Source: Rutidosis leptorrhynchoides | Lineage: Eukaryota > Streptophyta > Magnoliopsida > Asterales > Asteraceae | Direction: 5' to 3' | Assembly (NCBI RefSeq): GCF_046630445.1 | Contig: NC_092336.1 | Coordinates: forward strand, 299,032,001-299,096,000 | Length of the DNA stretch: 64,000 nt | Shown: piece after piece, positions 1-14,450 of the stretch | Layout of the letters: every line of letters starts with the position of its first letter | Numbering within the stretch: the first letter of the stretch is position 1 | Notes under the pieces: generated by a model | What the model saw: only the letters and a program-made list of their open reading frames with translations | Told to the model about the DNA's origin: nothing | The model's database searches: none | Made by a program: the position numbers and the translations under genes

Positions 1-340
1 TCATGTGATATATTGATATGTTAATATATAATCACGGGTGCATAGATGAGAGAACCAACATTTTCCAACTTGCAAAAGTAAAACATACTTTATGTCATTG
101 TTTTTACTGTTTTTAATAGATACATTCCACCATCTATGTAAAGAGTTTTATATTTACAATATACATATACAATGCATTTTATAACCCATCACCATATTTG
201 TGAAACACATCACCATCTAATAATCTCTTATTACTTTCTCTTCTTCTCTCTGCAATCAACCGAATCCAATGAAACCATTCATCAACTTTCATATATTATA
301 TTATATATATTATACATATATATTATATTGTATTATATAT

Positions 341-341
<1 letters not shown>
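1..341. other. AT-rich intergenic DNA, no gene seen
   Basis: No open frame of substance, RNA gene or recognisable element is visible. The sequence becomes steadily richer in TA towards the microsatellite that follows. Confidence 0.6.

Positions 342-432
<91 letters not shown>
342..432. repeat. (TA)n microsatellite
   Basis: An almost uninterrupted TA dinucleotide run, broken once near 375. It gives spurious Ile/Tyr frames on both strands. Confidence 0.95.
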
Positions 433-434
<2 letters not shown>

Positions 435-2244
435 ATACATATGCATAAATTGCAGATCACCATGGCAACCAATCCTCCATCCTCTCCATTACTGCCACCA
501 TACAAGCTTGATCACCTCACGGCTACCATCACCAACTCGTCAACCACCAAAACCCACCATGAATCACCACCTTCGTTTACTATCACCACCATATACACGC
601 AACCACCACCATGATCACTAACCTCAATACATGTGTGAAAATTTGCTAATACTACTCGAAAACCACCACCTTGATTCACCCACCATCGACCACCATAACA
701 AGTCACCACCATTTTTTTGTTGTTTCTGTTTTTACAGCACCACCGTACATTCACTATTAACTGCTACATGTTCCTGTTTTTATTTCATACTTTCTGTTTT
801 CCATTTTATTCAACCAACACCAAAACGCACACCCACAACAATCGAAGACCATCACAAAATCACCTTATTTACTACTACTATCTAACGAAAACAATGATAA
901 TACGATGAAGAACAATGATGAGCTGTAAGGAGGAAGATAAAGGAGGAAACGAAATGATGATGGTTATGATTACGATAGGAGGAAACTATGATCAAGTTGT
1001 TGTGGTTAGGGGCGGCTGTCGAAAATCAAAAGGACAGAAGACCACACTTTAATCCCACTAACCCAATTTGATGGACTTGTTTGTTTCCTTTTGCTATTGT
1101 CGTGGACCTACACAACAACCCACCTTCTCTTGTCTTTGAAATTCGATATGAACCAAACCACAAGTGGATCACAAAAATGCACGTGACAAGTCCCATTGTT
1201 TCTGTTTATTTTCTTCTTTTTCGGTTCCAAACAACCATAACAGCCATACACTTGTGAGTGTTGTTTTTCTTTTAGGTACCGAAATTTTTTTCTTAAACAT
1301 ATATATATTAAACCAACGGGCTAGTGGACTTCTTTAAGTAGAACTAGGCTACCGATTCATTGGGTTTGTATATGGGCCGTGACCATATTTGTGTTGGGTC
1401 GAAAAGATAGTAATACAAGTAATAGGATAGTGGACCGGGATGTATGATGAGAATGACGAGATCGTGATTTCATATTGAAGATATCATGATGATGTTGATC
1501 GATGATGAGATGATCACGGTTAAAGTTATGATTCACGAAGGATGTTATTATGATGATGATGTATTCATGATGAGATAGATGAAGCATGATGATGATTATG
1601 ATGCATGATATTATAAGATGATGATGTTGGTGATACTAGATTTATAACGAATGATAATAATAATTGATAAATAATGAAGATAATAATATATATAAATGTT
1701 CGATTATGATAATTAAGAACGTAATCGTGTTCATGACGGTAACGATATATGAACGATGATGACGATCCGAGCTCCCTTTTTCATGTTGAACCAACTTCTA
1801 TTCTTTTTAGTTGGGGCCGTGAACTAGTTCATACAAGTTAGGCCTAGAAGTGAGTGAGTAGTGGGCCGAGAATAAGAACATGATGATGATGACGAGTGTA
1901 TTATGATGTAGATGATGATAAGATAGTGTTGATGATGTGGTGATGAAATACAGTGAATGATATTGTTGATAATCATATGATCATGATTGATGGTGATGTT
2001 GATATTCATGATTATGGTTCACGATTGATGGCGATTAGATGATGGTTAGGATGTAGTATAGATGATAATGATCATGGTTATAGATAATAAGCATGATGAT
2101 TATGATACCATGGTATTGGAATGATGATGATAATAATGCTCACGGCGAATGAACGATTTTATTATGATGATGATGAAACCATGAATTGATGATATTATGA
2201 ACATGAGCGTGAGCGATTATGATGATCGATTCGTGACGACGATT
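433..2244. other. Low-complexity intergenic DNA without a gene
   Basis: From about 460 to 890 the plus strand is full of ACC/CCA triplets, giving short Pro/Thr/His-rich frames without family resemblance. From about 1,440 to 2,240 it is full of GAT/ATG triplets. Two stretches, near 1,370-1,480 and 1,810-1,900, resemble each other (a gggccgtga motif, then a purine-rich GAT tract), so a degraded tandem duplication or old repeat is possible. No coding region is supported. Confidence 0.5.
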
Positions 2245-2291
2245 AGAAGGGTATAATTTCTATTATCATTAGTATTAATAGGATTATCAAG

Positions 2292-2407
<116 letters not shown>

Positions 2408-2827
2408 CATCATAAATATTAGTATCATTATTAGTAGTATTATTATCATTATAGATATTAATATAAATAATAGTATCATTATTATTATTAATAAAAACAT
2501 TATCTTTATAATTATTATTATTAGTATACATTATTGTTAAAATTAACATTTTTATTAAAAGTATTATTTTTATTAAAGTTATCATTTTATCATTAATATT
2601 AAAAGTATCATTTTTAATTCTATTACCATTATTATTATTTTTTTATCATTTCTAATATTATTTTATTATTAATATAATTTTAACCAACAAAAGATATATC
2701 TACACATATATACAAAAATGTATTAAATACATATAACATAACAAAATTATATTTTTACTTATTTTAAATATATAAAAAAAATATAAAACATATAGGTTAT
2801 TAATATAAAAATAATATAACTAATAAA

Positions 2828-2930
<103 letters not shown>

Positions 2931-3733
2931 CGATTACAATTATGTGCATTGATATATATATAAATGATATAGGTTCGTGATCCGAGACCAACAATGCTTT
3001 GTTCAGTTTCGTCGTATGAATATTTTTACTACAAAATATTGTAGAGTGAGTTTCATTTGCTCTCTTTTTAAATGCTTTTGCAATATATATTTTTGGGACT
3101 GAGAATACATGTGCTGCTTTATAAATGTTTGATGAAATAGACACAAGTACTTAAAACTACATTCTATGGCTGGATTATTAAGCCGAATATGCCCCTTTTA
3201 GCTTGGTAGCCTACGAATTAGGGAACATCACTAATTTTGAGAATTAGTGCACCCCTAATTGACGCGAATCCTAAAGGTAGATCTACGGGAACTAACAACC
3301 CCCATTCTGGAATTTAGAATGCTTTAGTACTTCGAGTTTATCATGTCCGATGGGTGTCCCAAATTGATGGGGATATTCTATATGCATCTTGTTAAGGTCG
3401 GTTACCAGGTGTTCACCATATCAATGATTTTTTATCTCTATGCAGTTTGCGAAATGCCTGATATGAGATGTATGTTTATGAAAATTAAAATGAAATCTTG
3501 TGGTCTATTAAAAATATGGAAATGATTATTACGATAAACCTAATGAACTCACCAACCTTTTGGTTGACACTTTAAAGCATGTTTATTCTCAGGTATGAAA
3601 GAAATCTTTCGCTGTGCATTTGCTCATTTTAAAGATATTACTTGGAGTCGTTAATGGCATATTTAGATCAGTACCTCGCAATGGGACCGGATGTTGATGA
3701 CTTCATCCAGATGGATTGGGACGGGTCCTGACA

Positions 3734-4479
3734 AAAACAAAAATATATAAATAAAAAAATAGCAATCATGTACTTACCGGAATTTAATGTATGAAGTGGG
3801 TTTAGATTGTACTTGATGGTCGTGAGTAGATAAATGGAAGATGAAATAATGGATGTATTTGATGTTTTTGAGAAAAGCTACTGTACAAAAGTACTCTTTT
3901 TAGGTCACTTATGAGGAAGGGTAAAGAACAACTACGGAGTATCAATATAAAAGAGGGAAACTTGTGAAATTTCAAGGGTAGTATGGTAATTTCTGAAAAA
4001 GGAGGGAAGCTTATTTGGAAACGCTACTTGTAGAAGCTGGAAATTCTAGTTATTATATTTTCTATAAGCTCTACTTTTAAATACTTGCCAAACAAAGCTT
4101 TTAGCATGTAGCTTATGAAAATAATAAGCTTAAGCTTCAAGAAGCTCTAAGAAGCTCCAAAAGCTACTCATCCAAACATACCCTATATGAATTCATGGGG
4201 TCCCGATGGTGGGCATTGGTCAATCTGGGTGTTGAACCCTTTGTTCATCGGGATGGGTCGCAAGAAAATGAAGAATTACTTTGTGGTTCGACATCTAGAG
4301 GTTTGTCATAAAATCGGACAGGTAAGAGGGTCACTTATGAACCCACGTGTTAATATTATTGATTATGTGTAAGTTGTTATACAATTGTTTATTTGTTATC
4401 GCAAATTAATGTTGTTTTGTTATTAGCCATGTACGCACTAAGGAATATAGCTTATGTGTTCAATTTGTGTTGTAAATTT
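3734..4479. other. Intergenic DNA with a possible small DNA transposon (about 3,850-4,185)
   Basis: Around 4,080-4,180 the sequence is built of AAGCTT-like short palindromes and ends in a block (agctactcatccaaacatac) of the kind seen at the ends of plant non-autonomous DNA elements. A related AAAAGCTACT block lies near 3,870, so a MITE of about 330 bp is possible. No target duplication was confirmed. The short frame at 4,187-4,372 resembles no known protein. Confidence 0.3.
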
Positions 4480-5560
4480 AGATGTCGGTGGGTCGAAGAA
4501 TACTCGGGAGGGCAAGAAAGTGATCAAGGACTAGTTCGTGAGCTCCAAGTGTAAGCATGTCTGCCTAAATCTTATCACTATATGGGTGACACACTCGGGT
4601 AACTTATAACATTTTGTTTTTCGATTATCGGTGGAACTAGTAATCTTTTATAGAATCTAGCGCTTTGAAGGACAAGGGTAAGAACGTGGACTAGCTTGCT
4701 TGTGGGTGTTTGTGCTTTTGAAGATTGCTTAGAGTTTGGGTAGTGTAAACCCAAGGATCATGCTCGGTCCATCTTTTGTATTAAACTCTTTTTGGTCGGA
4801 AATGCCACTTTGAAATTGTAATGAGTCATAATGTCCTTGATGGTTGAATGAGTACATTTTGATGTTTAAACTTACTGTATTCAGGATTTAATGGTGTGTG
4901 ACAGATTTCAAAATGTCAAACAATGTGTTGTAATAATTTTGGTAAAACTAGATTTGGTGTAAAAATTAGTTCCAGGGTCTGTCATGAACTATATATAACT
5001 TAAACGCACAACTGTTCGAAGAAATGTTTGCAACAAATAACGAATCAAACCAATGGAATCTTAACTTTACCTGATTGTTTGACATTGTGGGTGATGTGTG
5101 AATGTCTAGTTTCTTGATCAACTACTTTAATTAGTCAGATTTGACGGATTTTTGCTCAATCAACAAGTTTATAGACGAATGTGGATTTTTGGTGCTTGCT
5201 TGCATCTTAAATGGGGGTAAAAGGGGTTAATCACGGTTGTAGGTTAAAGTTTAACTATAATCGAGATTGACAAGCAAAACCAGTGATGAACCGAATGATT
5301 AGTCGAAATCGCCTTTTGGTGCATATTTTGACGGTTTTTAGTGCGTGTGAGGTTTAAAACTAAAATGACCGCCTTATGAAACGAGCAACACGCATGGTGC
5401 GTGTATGCTTACCATGTGCTTGTTTGTCTTAGTGTTCGATGTTCACACATCACACACCAACGTACATGCATTATGCGTGGTGCGTGACACATCATGCCTG
5501 TTGCGTGACTCATCATGTTACATAGACTTTGAAATTGAAATTCAATCTGTAAAACACTTT
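4480..5560 (+). mobile_element. Decayed LTR related to the 57.5-kb LTR
   Basis: The segment 4,660-4,830 follows 59,104-59,280 of the later gypsy LTR: a gacaagggtaag block, a ttttgaag block, a gagttgggtagt-like block and a gcatcatgctc-like block come in the same order. Near 5,390-5,510 it has repeated gcatggtgcgtg motifs, which look like CpG-decayed versions of the CG-rich motifs near 59,473-59,515. It has no coding capacity. The limits are approximate. Confidence 0.5.
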
Positions 5561-5781
5561 TGAAAATAGGGACATATTGACCAATTTTCCTATATTCTAT
5601 CCATTCGTTTACAGGCTACCAAAAATGGGCCTAGCTGCCACTACCAAGCCCCATTACAGAAGCCGGCAAAATCAAACATCAAACAATATGGCCTAAATCA
5701 CAGTACAACTAATTCTACATCTACATCTGTATCTCTACCATCTACACACCAAATTAATTTAATTAATTAATTAATTTTAAC

Positions 5782-5856
5782 TATTAATATTAATATTAAT
5801 ATTAATATTAATATTAATATTAATATTAATATTAATATTAATATTAATATTAATTG
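5782..5856. repeat. Hexamer microsatellite (ATTAAT)n in the NOMO upstream region
   Basis: About twelve copies of a 6-bp ATTAAT-type unit, preceded by a short TTAA tract from 5,756. It ends only about 63 bp before the start codon of the NOMO gene, so it sits in the proximal promoter or 5' untranslated region. Core promoter elements cannot be separated from the repeat by eye. Confidence 0.9.
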
Positions 5857-5918
5857 ATTGATTTATTTTCAGTGAGAGTATACCACAACAATACTCCTTG
5901 AGATCTGTTAGTCACGCC

Positions 5919-8900
5919 ATGGCGCTTCATAAACCCTACTATCTTACTTTCTTCATCATCTTCTTCTTCACAGTTCACTCACCTACACTCGCTTCTGCTG
6001 ATGAGATCCAAGGTTGCGGTGGTTTTGTTGAGGTATATCAATTTCATTCATCAGATTCTGATCATATCGCGTTTATTGAATTTGTTACTGTAGCTTATTT
6101 TCGTTTGATTTTCTGACTTGATAGGCGAGTTCGTCTTTGATCAAGTCACGGAAGCCAACTGATTCGAAATTGGACTATTCACATATCACGGTATGATTCT
6201 ATTCGGTTTTTAATTAATAACACTGATCACTGATTCAATTCAATTCAATTCAAGCAATATTGAAAATATAAGTGTTTATGTTGTTGCTAATTTTGAAATT
6301 AATGTGTGGTTGAAGTTATTATTTTGTTAATTCTCTATAATGACAGTAGTAAAATTTGCCGATTATGAGCAATATATTACTTTCTGTATGTTTCTGTATG
6401 AGATATAAGATTATAAAGAAGCCGAATGATGTGCTAAGAAAGTTTCTTGCGCCTAATGGAATGCTGACAAACCTTATATAAAGATCCTGATACTTATGTA
6501 TGCTTATAATATGCTTGATTTTCACATGATGCAACTTCATGCGAACTCACTCCTTGTTTCAGCCATAAAGAAGCAAAAACAAAATGAGGTTACTAAATGT
6601 TTTTGACCATATTGTAGGTTGAACTTCGTACGCTGGATGGCTTGGTGAAGGATAGAACACAATGTGCCCCAAATGGTTACTACTTCATCCCGGTTTATGA
6701 TAAGGTTCGATGGCATACACTTTGGCCTAATTACTCTTTTATAACTTTCACAATTTGTATCTTTGGTCATGTATCTATTCTATAATCTTTGGAGTATAAT
6801 ATATTGTGGTTAATGGGTTTGGCGAGCTTGTTCATAAGCCATCACATGCTAGCTTGTCTCAATCACACTCTTAATAATCCAAGTGCGATTTTAATGTACT
6901 TATCTATCAATAATTACCTAACTTATGTCTAAGGGGGTTGGTTAATTGAATGACATAGTTTTGTTTTACAGATTGAAGGTCACTTTTTTCTGTAAATACC
7001 CTGGATTTTAATAGTTAGTTTGCATTTTGCATGTTGCAGGACAACAGAGTGTTTTCTTTTTATGAACAGATTTTTATTTTTATATGACATAAAGTCGCAT
7101 TTAATTCAATTTGTGTAATTGTTTTTTCTTTTTGTGGAATGGGAGATATGGGTGTGCAGAAGCCTAGTTATTCTCTTACACAGCTTGATGATTAAACAAA
7201 GTTGCTTTACTTTCCAGTTGCATGATTAACAGTGTTGAACTGTTAATTTTTATCAATCTTTGCCCTAATAATAGATAATGTAAGCAGAACCTATAAATGG
7301 ATCAAGTGGATACTACAGCTAAAAGATAGTTTGGAACTTTTCCTGAAATGTTGTGCCTGATTGCCAGTCTTTTTTTGCTTAAAGGATCGTTATCTGAAAG
7401 CTCCTTTACTTTTAGGTGAGAATTTTATAATGAACTCTTTTTGGTGCAGGGTTCTTTTGTCCTGAAAATTAAGGGACCTGAAGGATGGTCATGGAACCCT
7501 GATCAGGTATGCACTTCTGGTATTTTACAATACATCACGTCCACCTTATTTTGTTATTCGGTGAAGTATTTTGAAGATATACAAGAAAATTATTTTGTTT
7601 TAATTTTTGTAGGTTCCAGTGCTTGTTGATCAAAGTGGCTGTAACAAAAATGAAGATATAAACTTCCGATTCACAGGGTTGGTCTAGATTACTCATGTCC
7701 ATCAATTTTACAACTTCTTTTTATACAGATTTTTTATACTTTATTAGTTTTATATTACTAACATTTTAGGAACCAATGTACTTTAGATCATTTCTGAAAT
7801 CATATTTTACCATATGACATCTTTGCAGATTCAGTATAAGTGGGAAAGTTGCAGGAGCTGTTGGCGGTGCGAGTTGTTCATCTACTAATGGTGGTCCATC
7901 AAATGTAAATGTTGAGCTTTTAGATACCAATCGGGATGTTGTATCATCTGTTTTGACATCATCCACAGGAAGTTACTCTTTCACCAACGTAAATCCAGGT
8001 AAAAAGTCTATGTAAATACTTAAATGGTAGTATATGTATTTGTAGATTACGATAGGAATTTATCATCTAAAGTGCTCATAAAAAACAATGTGAGAACTTA
8101 ATTTTACAATCCGTGTCGTTAACTTCAATATTTTTTTTTTTTTTTTTTTTTTTTTTTGTTGTTGTTGTTGTTGGTGTAGGGCGATACAATCTACAGGCAT
8201 CTCACAGTGACCTGAATATTGAAGTTAAAGGATCCACAGAGGTGACATACGTATAGCTTTCTTTTGTATATCTAACTCCTCCATCTTCAATTTGTTAGTT
8301 TCCACTCAGTTGCTTATATGTAAACTTTCAGGTTGAATTGGGGTTTGGAAATATCCAAGTTGATGATATCTTCTTTGTATCCGGTTATGATATTAAAGGA
8401 TCGGTAGTTGCACAGGTAAGTCTTGCATTTTCCTAACTTCTGAAATGCAGAAATAGTAGTAGTGGTCACAATAATATGATGAATAAATTATTAGTATGAT
8501 TACTACCAAAAACTAAAACACTTATTCTGTCATGCAATTTCAGGGAAACCCAATTTTGGGGGTTCACTTTTATCTTTACTCTAATGATGTAAAGGAAGTG
8601 CACTGCCCACAGGGTTCCGGCAACCCTTCTGGAGATAGAACTTCTCTATGTCATGCCGTATCTGATGTTGATGGAACCTTTAGATTTAAGTCAATTCCAT
8701 GCGGTAATATTTCATATTCTCTTTCTTACTCATTAGTATAAGTATGGCACCTAATCCAGTTCATTTGAATAACAAAAACTTGCAGAAGTTTTTGAAGTAC
8801 CTTTATCTAGCTAGATGATATTTGCGTATATAGTGTTCTGTAGTGGAATTCACTGTATGCTTTCATGTTGTTAGTTTCTTGCAATGGAACATTATCTCAT

Positions 8901-11900
8901 TCTAATACCCTTTAAAAACTCAATTTTTGCTTTCAAAGGCTTATGTTTTTTTTACTTAAATATTTATTACACACACACACACACTCTCTTGTATTTATAT
9001 ACTTTTTGTCATACTATAGTCATCTTACCTCCTCCATACCATCGCTAATGTGGGATTGTATATTGTTGTTGCTCAATATGATGTAAAAGCAGAGGGGATT
9101 GTGTATGATTCTTATAGTTAGTACTTGCTAGAGCTCATTGTAATGAACAGTTTCAGTGTTTTCTGTATTAATTTTCTAGTTCAACTGGATAACTATGTCA
9201 TTTTTTTGATGCACTTGCAGGGGTTTACGAGCTAATACCTTATTATAAGGGCGAGAATACAGTTTTTGATGTTTACCCTCCATCTGTTGCTGTCACTGTT
9301 CAGCATGATCATGCAATATTATCTGAAACGTTTCAGGTACTTCAACAAGATAATGTTGTTCTTTTGTATTTATGATTTTAGGGGTATTGGTGATAATATA
9401 TTACTCTCTGGTTGTAACTGAGAAAGTTACTTTTTGAAATTAGATCATGTGTTCACTGCTATAACTTTTAATATTTTAATGGGTTAAAGCCATAAATTGG
9501 CTATATACTTTCTCAAATGTTCTGATGTCGCCCATATACCCATTTGCGTCCCACTGTCGTCTACAAACTTTCAAAAAATGTACCAATGTCAACATTTCGT
9601 TACCGGTTACCTGCTGAACCGGTAAAGTTGATTATTGAACTTTTTTTTTTTTTTTTTCATTTTATATGTCCCGATGTCGCCCATATACTTTCAGTTGTGT
9701 TCCGATGTCGCCCATATACTTTCAGTTTCTGTTCCGATGTATCACCGACGTGTCACGACTACTTAGAAGCCACGTCATCAATTGTTTTTGTTACACGTAA
9801 AAAAAGTATACTGGGCGACATCGGTACATTTTTTGAAAGTTTGTAGACGACAGTGGGACGCGAATGGGTATATGGGCGATGTTAACACCTATTTCCTTAT
9901 GAGGTAAGGCTTAGTGTGTCAACAAGATACTAGAAGTAATCTAGCTTTAGGAGGGCGGAGTGTTGCCGATTGATTTTTACCCTTGGGAAATAATCCCTGC
10001 AGACCCGGTTCACAAGTGTAGAAACTTGTGGGGTGGCTTAATCAATCTGTCGTCCGTAGAGCATAAAAGTGCTAGCCGGATGACTTCTAGTGAGAGAAAG
10101 TAGAGAGAGAAAGAGAGAGGTAGAGTCTCAGCTCTCAAAGTTGTCAGAATATCTGAACTGTGTAAAATGACGACCCAAGGGGTCTATTTATAGTGTCAGA
10201 TCCACCAGATTGCTCGGGGACACGTGTCAGATGATGATACGTTCTCTTACTTGTGATCCGAAATTTACGCTGAAGGTGGCGTTCTCCGGCCAGGGCTTAC
10301 GCGCTAGGCGGCCTTCAAGGCTTACGCATGACGGAGCAGCCTGTACAGCGGAGAACGCTGGACAGACAACTCCACAAAACTGTTGTTTCCAGCCTTCCTG
10401 ATGCTACTTTTATGCAACCATTATGCCTTTTATGTGTGTATACGATAGGATACACCAGGCGACATCGGGACATTTGAGAAAGTATATAGCCAATTTGTAA
10501 CTTTTACCCTATTTTAATTTTTCATCTTTAACTGTAAATATATGGTCGTAGTTCAATCATCAATTCTTAAATCACCTGTATTAGTGCTATTGAATTACCA
10601 GTCACTGTTACATTCAATTCTAATGCCTTGCATCAATAAACTAACTTTTTTTTGTATATACCTGAATTTTTTTCAGGTGACTGGGTTTTCTGTTGGGGGT
10701 CGTGTTGTTGATAGTAATGGCAAAGGAGTGGATGGTGTAAAAGTGTTAGTGGATGGTGTTGAAAGGTCTATTACTGATAAAGAAGGATATTATAAGCTTG
10801 ACCAGGTAATTGGTTCATTGCATAAAACTAGAATTTGCATCCACTTTTTTCATTTTTTGTCATTTGTGCTACGTTACAGGTTACATCCAAGCAGTATCAG
10901 ATCGAAGCAAAGAAGGAGCACTACAAGTTCGACAAACTAATTAATTTCATGGTAACTGCACCACAAAACTTGGTCTCTTTTGGCACTTATATTTTTTTAA
11001 TCATTTTTATCATCTTAATTTATTAATTTATTTTATTTTATTTTCAGGTTTTACCAAATATGGCATCAGTTGCTGACATCAAAGCAGTGTCTTATGATGT
11101 TTGTGGCTCAGCACAGACAGTTGATACCGGTTACAAAGCAAAGGTTATTCCAATGCCCCGTTTCGTTCCTTGTATTTATCCATATATGTATATGTATGAT
11201 TGTATCTGTTAATAAAATCTGCTGAAATGGTAAACATGTTTTTATAACTATCCCATTATACTCTCTCCAGGTAGCACTGACTCATGGACCACATAACGTT
11301 AAGCCACAAATTAAACAGATTGATGACAATGGGAATTTCTGCTTTGAGGTACTTGATAGGAGTTATTTTCTATTTATAGCGGGGAATTTATTTATATTTC
11401 ACTAAGTAAATTCTGCCATAATTGAGTTAGCTTTGTGGTCAACCTGGTTGAATCCTTTCCATTACTGATACTTAGAAGATCTGATTATCATGAATTTGAT
11501 TTTGTTGCTGATTTGGCTCACTAGAATGGTGTTTATGTTGTTTCAGGTTCCACCTGGTGACTATCGTCTATCGGCTATTGCAGCCGCATCTGAAAGTAAC
11601 CCAGATCTTTTATTTTCGCCACCGCATATTGATGTTAATGTCAATGGTCCATTGTTGTCGCTGAAATTTTATCAGGTGATTATTATATCTCAAAGTTGTA
11701 ATTATTTGATAGCTATATCTATTTGCTCACTTTCTCTAACGTTATTAATATCATTTTCAAAATCGGGAATCAAGATCTTTAGCCTTCAGTTTCAAGACTA
11801 TTTGAAAAATTAATCATCATGGATGATCTTTTTCTATGTTTTAAGTAATTCAGTTCTCTAAATGGTTAGATATATGTATATAAATAATGAAGTTGAAGCT

Positions 11901-14407
11901 AGCCCGTTTGACTTAACTATGATATGGACATATTTTTTTTAAGGATATTTTGGTATCTTACTTGATGATAATCTTTTACTCTCAGGCAAAGGTTAATGTA
12001 CACGGCTCAGTAACTTGCAAAGAAATATGTGATTCATCTGTTTCAGTTGATCTTGTGAGGCTGGATGGTAAAAACAATGAAGAGAGGCAGACGGTTGGTT
12101 TAAATGGCCAGGATAGTAAATTTTTATTTCAAAATGTGCTGCCTGGAAGATATAAGCTTGAGGTATTGTGTTGCTATTCATTTGGCATATTCTAATTTTT
12201 TTGATGGTGAATATAGAACAATTACATTAGTAAGTTCTCGTTCTTCCTAATCTGTAACTAGTTGAACTTTAGAGTTGATTCAAATTTGTGTTACTCTTCT
12301 TGCTTAGTTCAATTACTTAATTAATTGCCAAGCTTTCCTGAAACCATGTAAATTTATCCCTTATCATTGAATCACTCATATGGTATTCCATTGTCAAAAA
12401 ATTGTACGAATACTTAGTTAAACCTTGAATTCTTCCCGTTTTTGTTTTAAACAGTACTTTGATAACATAAATAGTTCTCTATGTAACATTCTACCTTTAT
12501 CCAATACAAATGATTTATTCATGTATCTCAAGGTTGTTTTTAAAGTATTACCGTGTATAAAAGGTGTTGTGGGTGGCTGTTAAAAAAGTGGTTTTAGAGG
12601 TATTATTATTCTTTCCAAACTCATTTAAGTTTTTGATTTTGATTTTGATTTCTATATGCTGTTTTCAGGTCAAACACCTTTCTAAAGAAGCTATTCCTCA
12701 AGATAACTGGTGTTGGGAACAGAGCTCTGTACATCTTAATGTTGGAGCAGAAGATGTTGAGGGGATTAACTTCGTTCAGAAAGGATATTGGATTAATTTA
12801 GTATCCAGTCATGATGTAGACGCATATCTGCTTCAATCAGATGGTTCTCGTGTGAACCTGAAAATTAAGGTATTACAGAGCTTCTAAACACATTACGTTC
12901 AAGGACAAATGGTCAATGTTATACATTATACACTTCATAGTTTGCTACGCTGTTTTCATGTATATATTTGTTGTCAATTGCAGATAGGTCCTCAGCGTAT
13001 TTGCGTTGATTCTCCTGGGGTGCATGAACTTCACTTTGAAAACTCATGTATACTTTTTGGAAACTCGCCTGTAAAAATTGACACTTCGAACACGGCGGTA
13101 TGTTCATTTTCTTTCACCTTTTTTCGTGCTCGTGTTCCATTTCTCACAATTTGTTTGTTTGTTGTCTTTTTAGCCTATCTATCTGAAAGGAGAGAAGTAT
13201 CTACTCCAAGGACAAATAAGGGTTGAATTGAGCTCACCGAATGCTGCTGACAATTTACCTGAAAATCTGTCGATTGACATTGTGAACGTAGAAGGAACTG
13301 TTATTGATAGCAGTAGTGCAACATCTGTAGTCACTGGTAACGAGCAATTGAATGCAGCAGCTATTTATTATGAGTATAAAGTATGGGCAAATCCTGGAGA
13401 AAGGCTTTCATTTGTACCTAGGGATACTCGGTATATCATCTGTCCTACTACTACATGCTCTTTTTGGCTATACTAAAAGCTACGTTAATGCTTACTGGAA
13501 ATAAAACAAGCGAAGCAAACTTGTCAAAAAATGCCTTAAAAGTCGGTCAACACTAAAACGTCTGGCTGAGTTGGCCGAGTCGGGCCGAGTCAGGTCTGAA
13601 TTGGCCAAAGTCAAAGTTAGGTGAAACAATTTATATCTATGTTTGAAATATTTTTGTTTAGGTTTGAAATATTTATGTGTAATATATGTATGTTTAATTT
13701 ATTTATTACTAAAAGTCAACGTTGGTCAACTTCCGACTTGTCCACAACTCGACCGACTCGTCCCTCCAAGGTCCCGACCAACTCGACCCGGTTCACGATT
13801 TTTACAACCTTGCCTTTTCTATAGATAAAGTGATAAAACCATCAAATAGTACCCTGAGTGATATCATAATTAACCTGTGTATGACATGTTGCAGGAACAA
13901 AAACGAGAAGAAGATTTTGTTTTATCCTAGACAGCATCAGGTAGACAGCAACAGAGATATGATTAATGCATATTCAATAGTTTTTCAGCCTTCACCAAAT
14001 AAATTAAATAAGATTATAATATTTTAAACAGGTGAAGGTAGCAAAAGATGGATGTCAAGCTTCAGTTCCTACATTTTCTGGCCGACTGGGGTTATACATT
14101 GAAGGATCAGTTTATCCCCCACTTTCGGATGTTACTATTAGAATCCTAGCTTCTGGAGATAGTCACGATGCTCAAATTAAGAAAAACGAATTAGCTTATG
14201 CGATAACCACTAATAAAGATGGTTCTTTTATTGGGGGACCCTTATACGATGGCACAACTTACCATATAGAAGCTTCAAAGGTTTAAACCTGCTACTTTTT
14301 AAAAGTATATACAACTAATGCTAAATAGTTATGTAATTTACAGTTTAATATGCTTTTCAGTTTGCATAAGTAGTGATGAACACAGTACTAATTTATTGAT
14401 CTTTTTG

Positions 14408-14450
<43 letters not shown>

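Noticed and set aside
5898-5918. Upstream TTG as start of the NOMO protein
   Set aside because: The ATG at 5,919 has a strong context and begins a proper signal peptide.
13431-13894. Extra NOMO exon in intron 19
   Set aside because: Exons 19 and 20 already join in frame; the frames inside lie in a repeat-like, palindromic patch.
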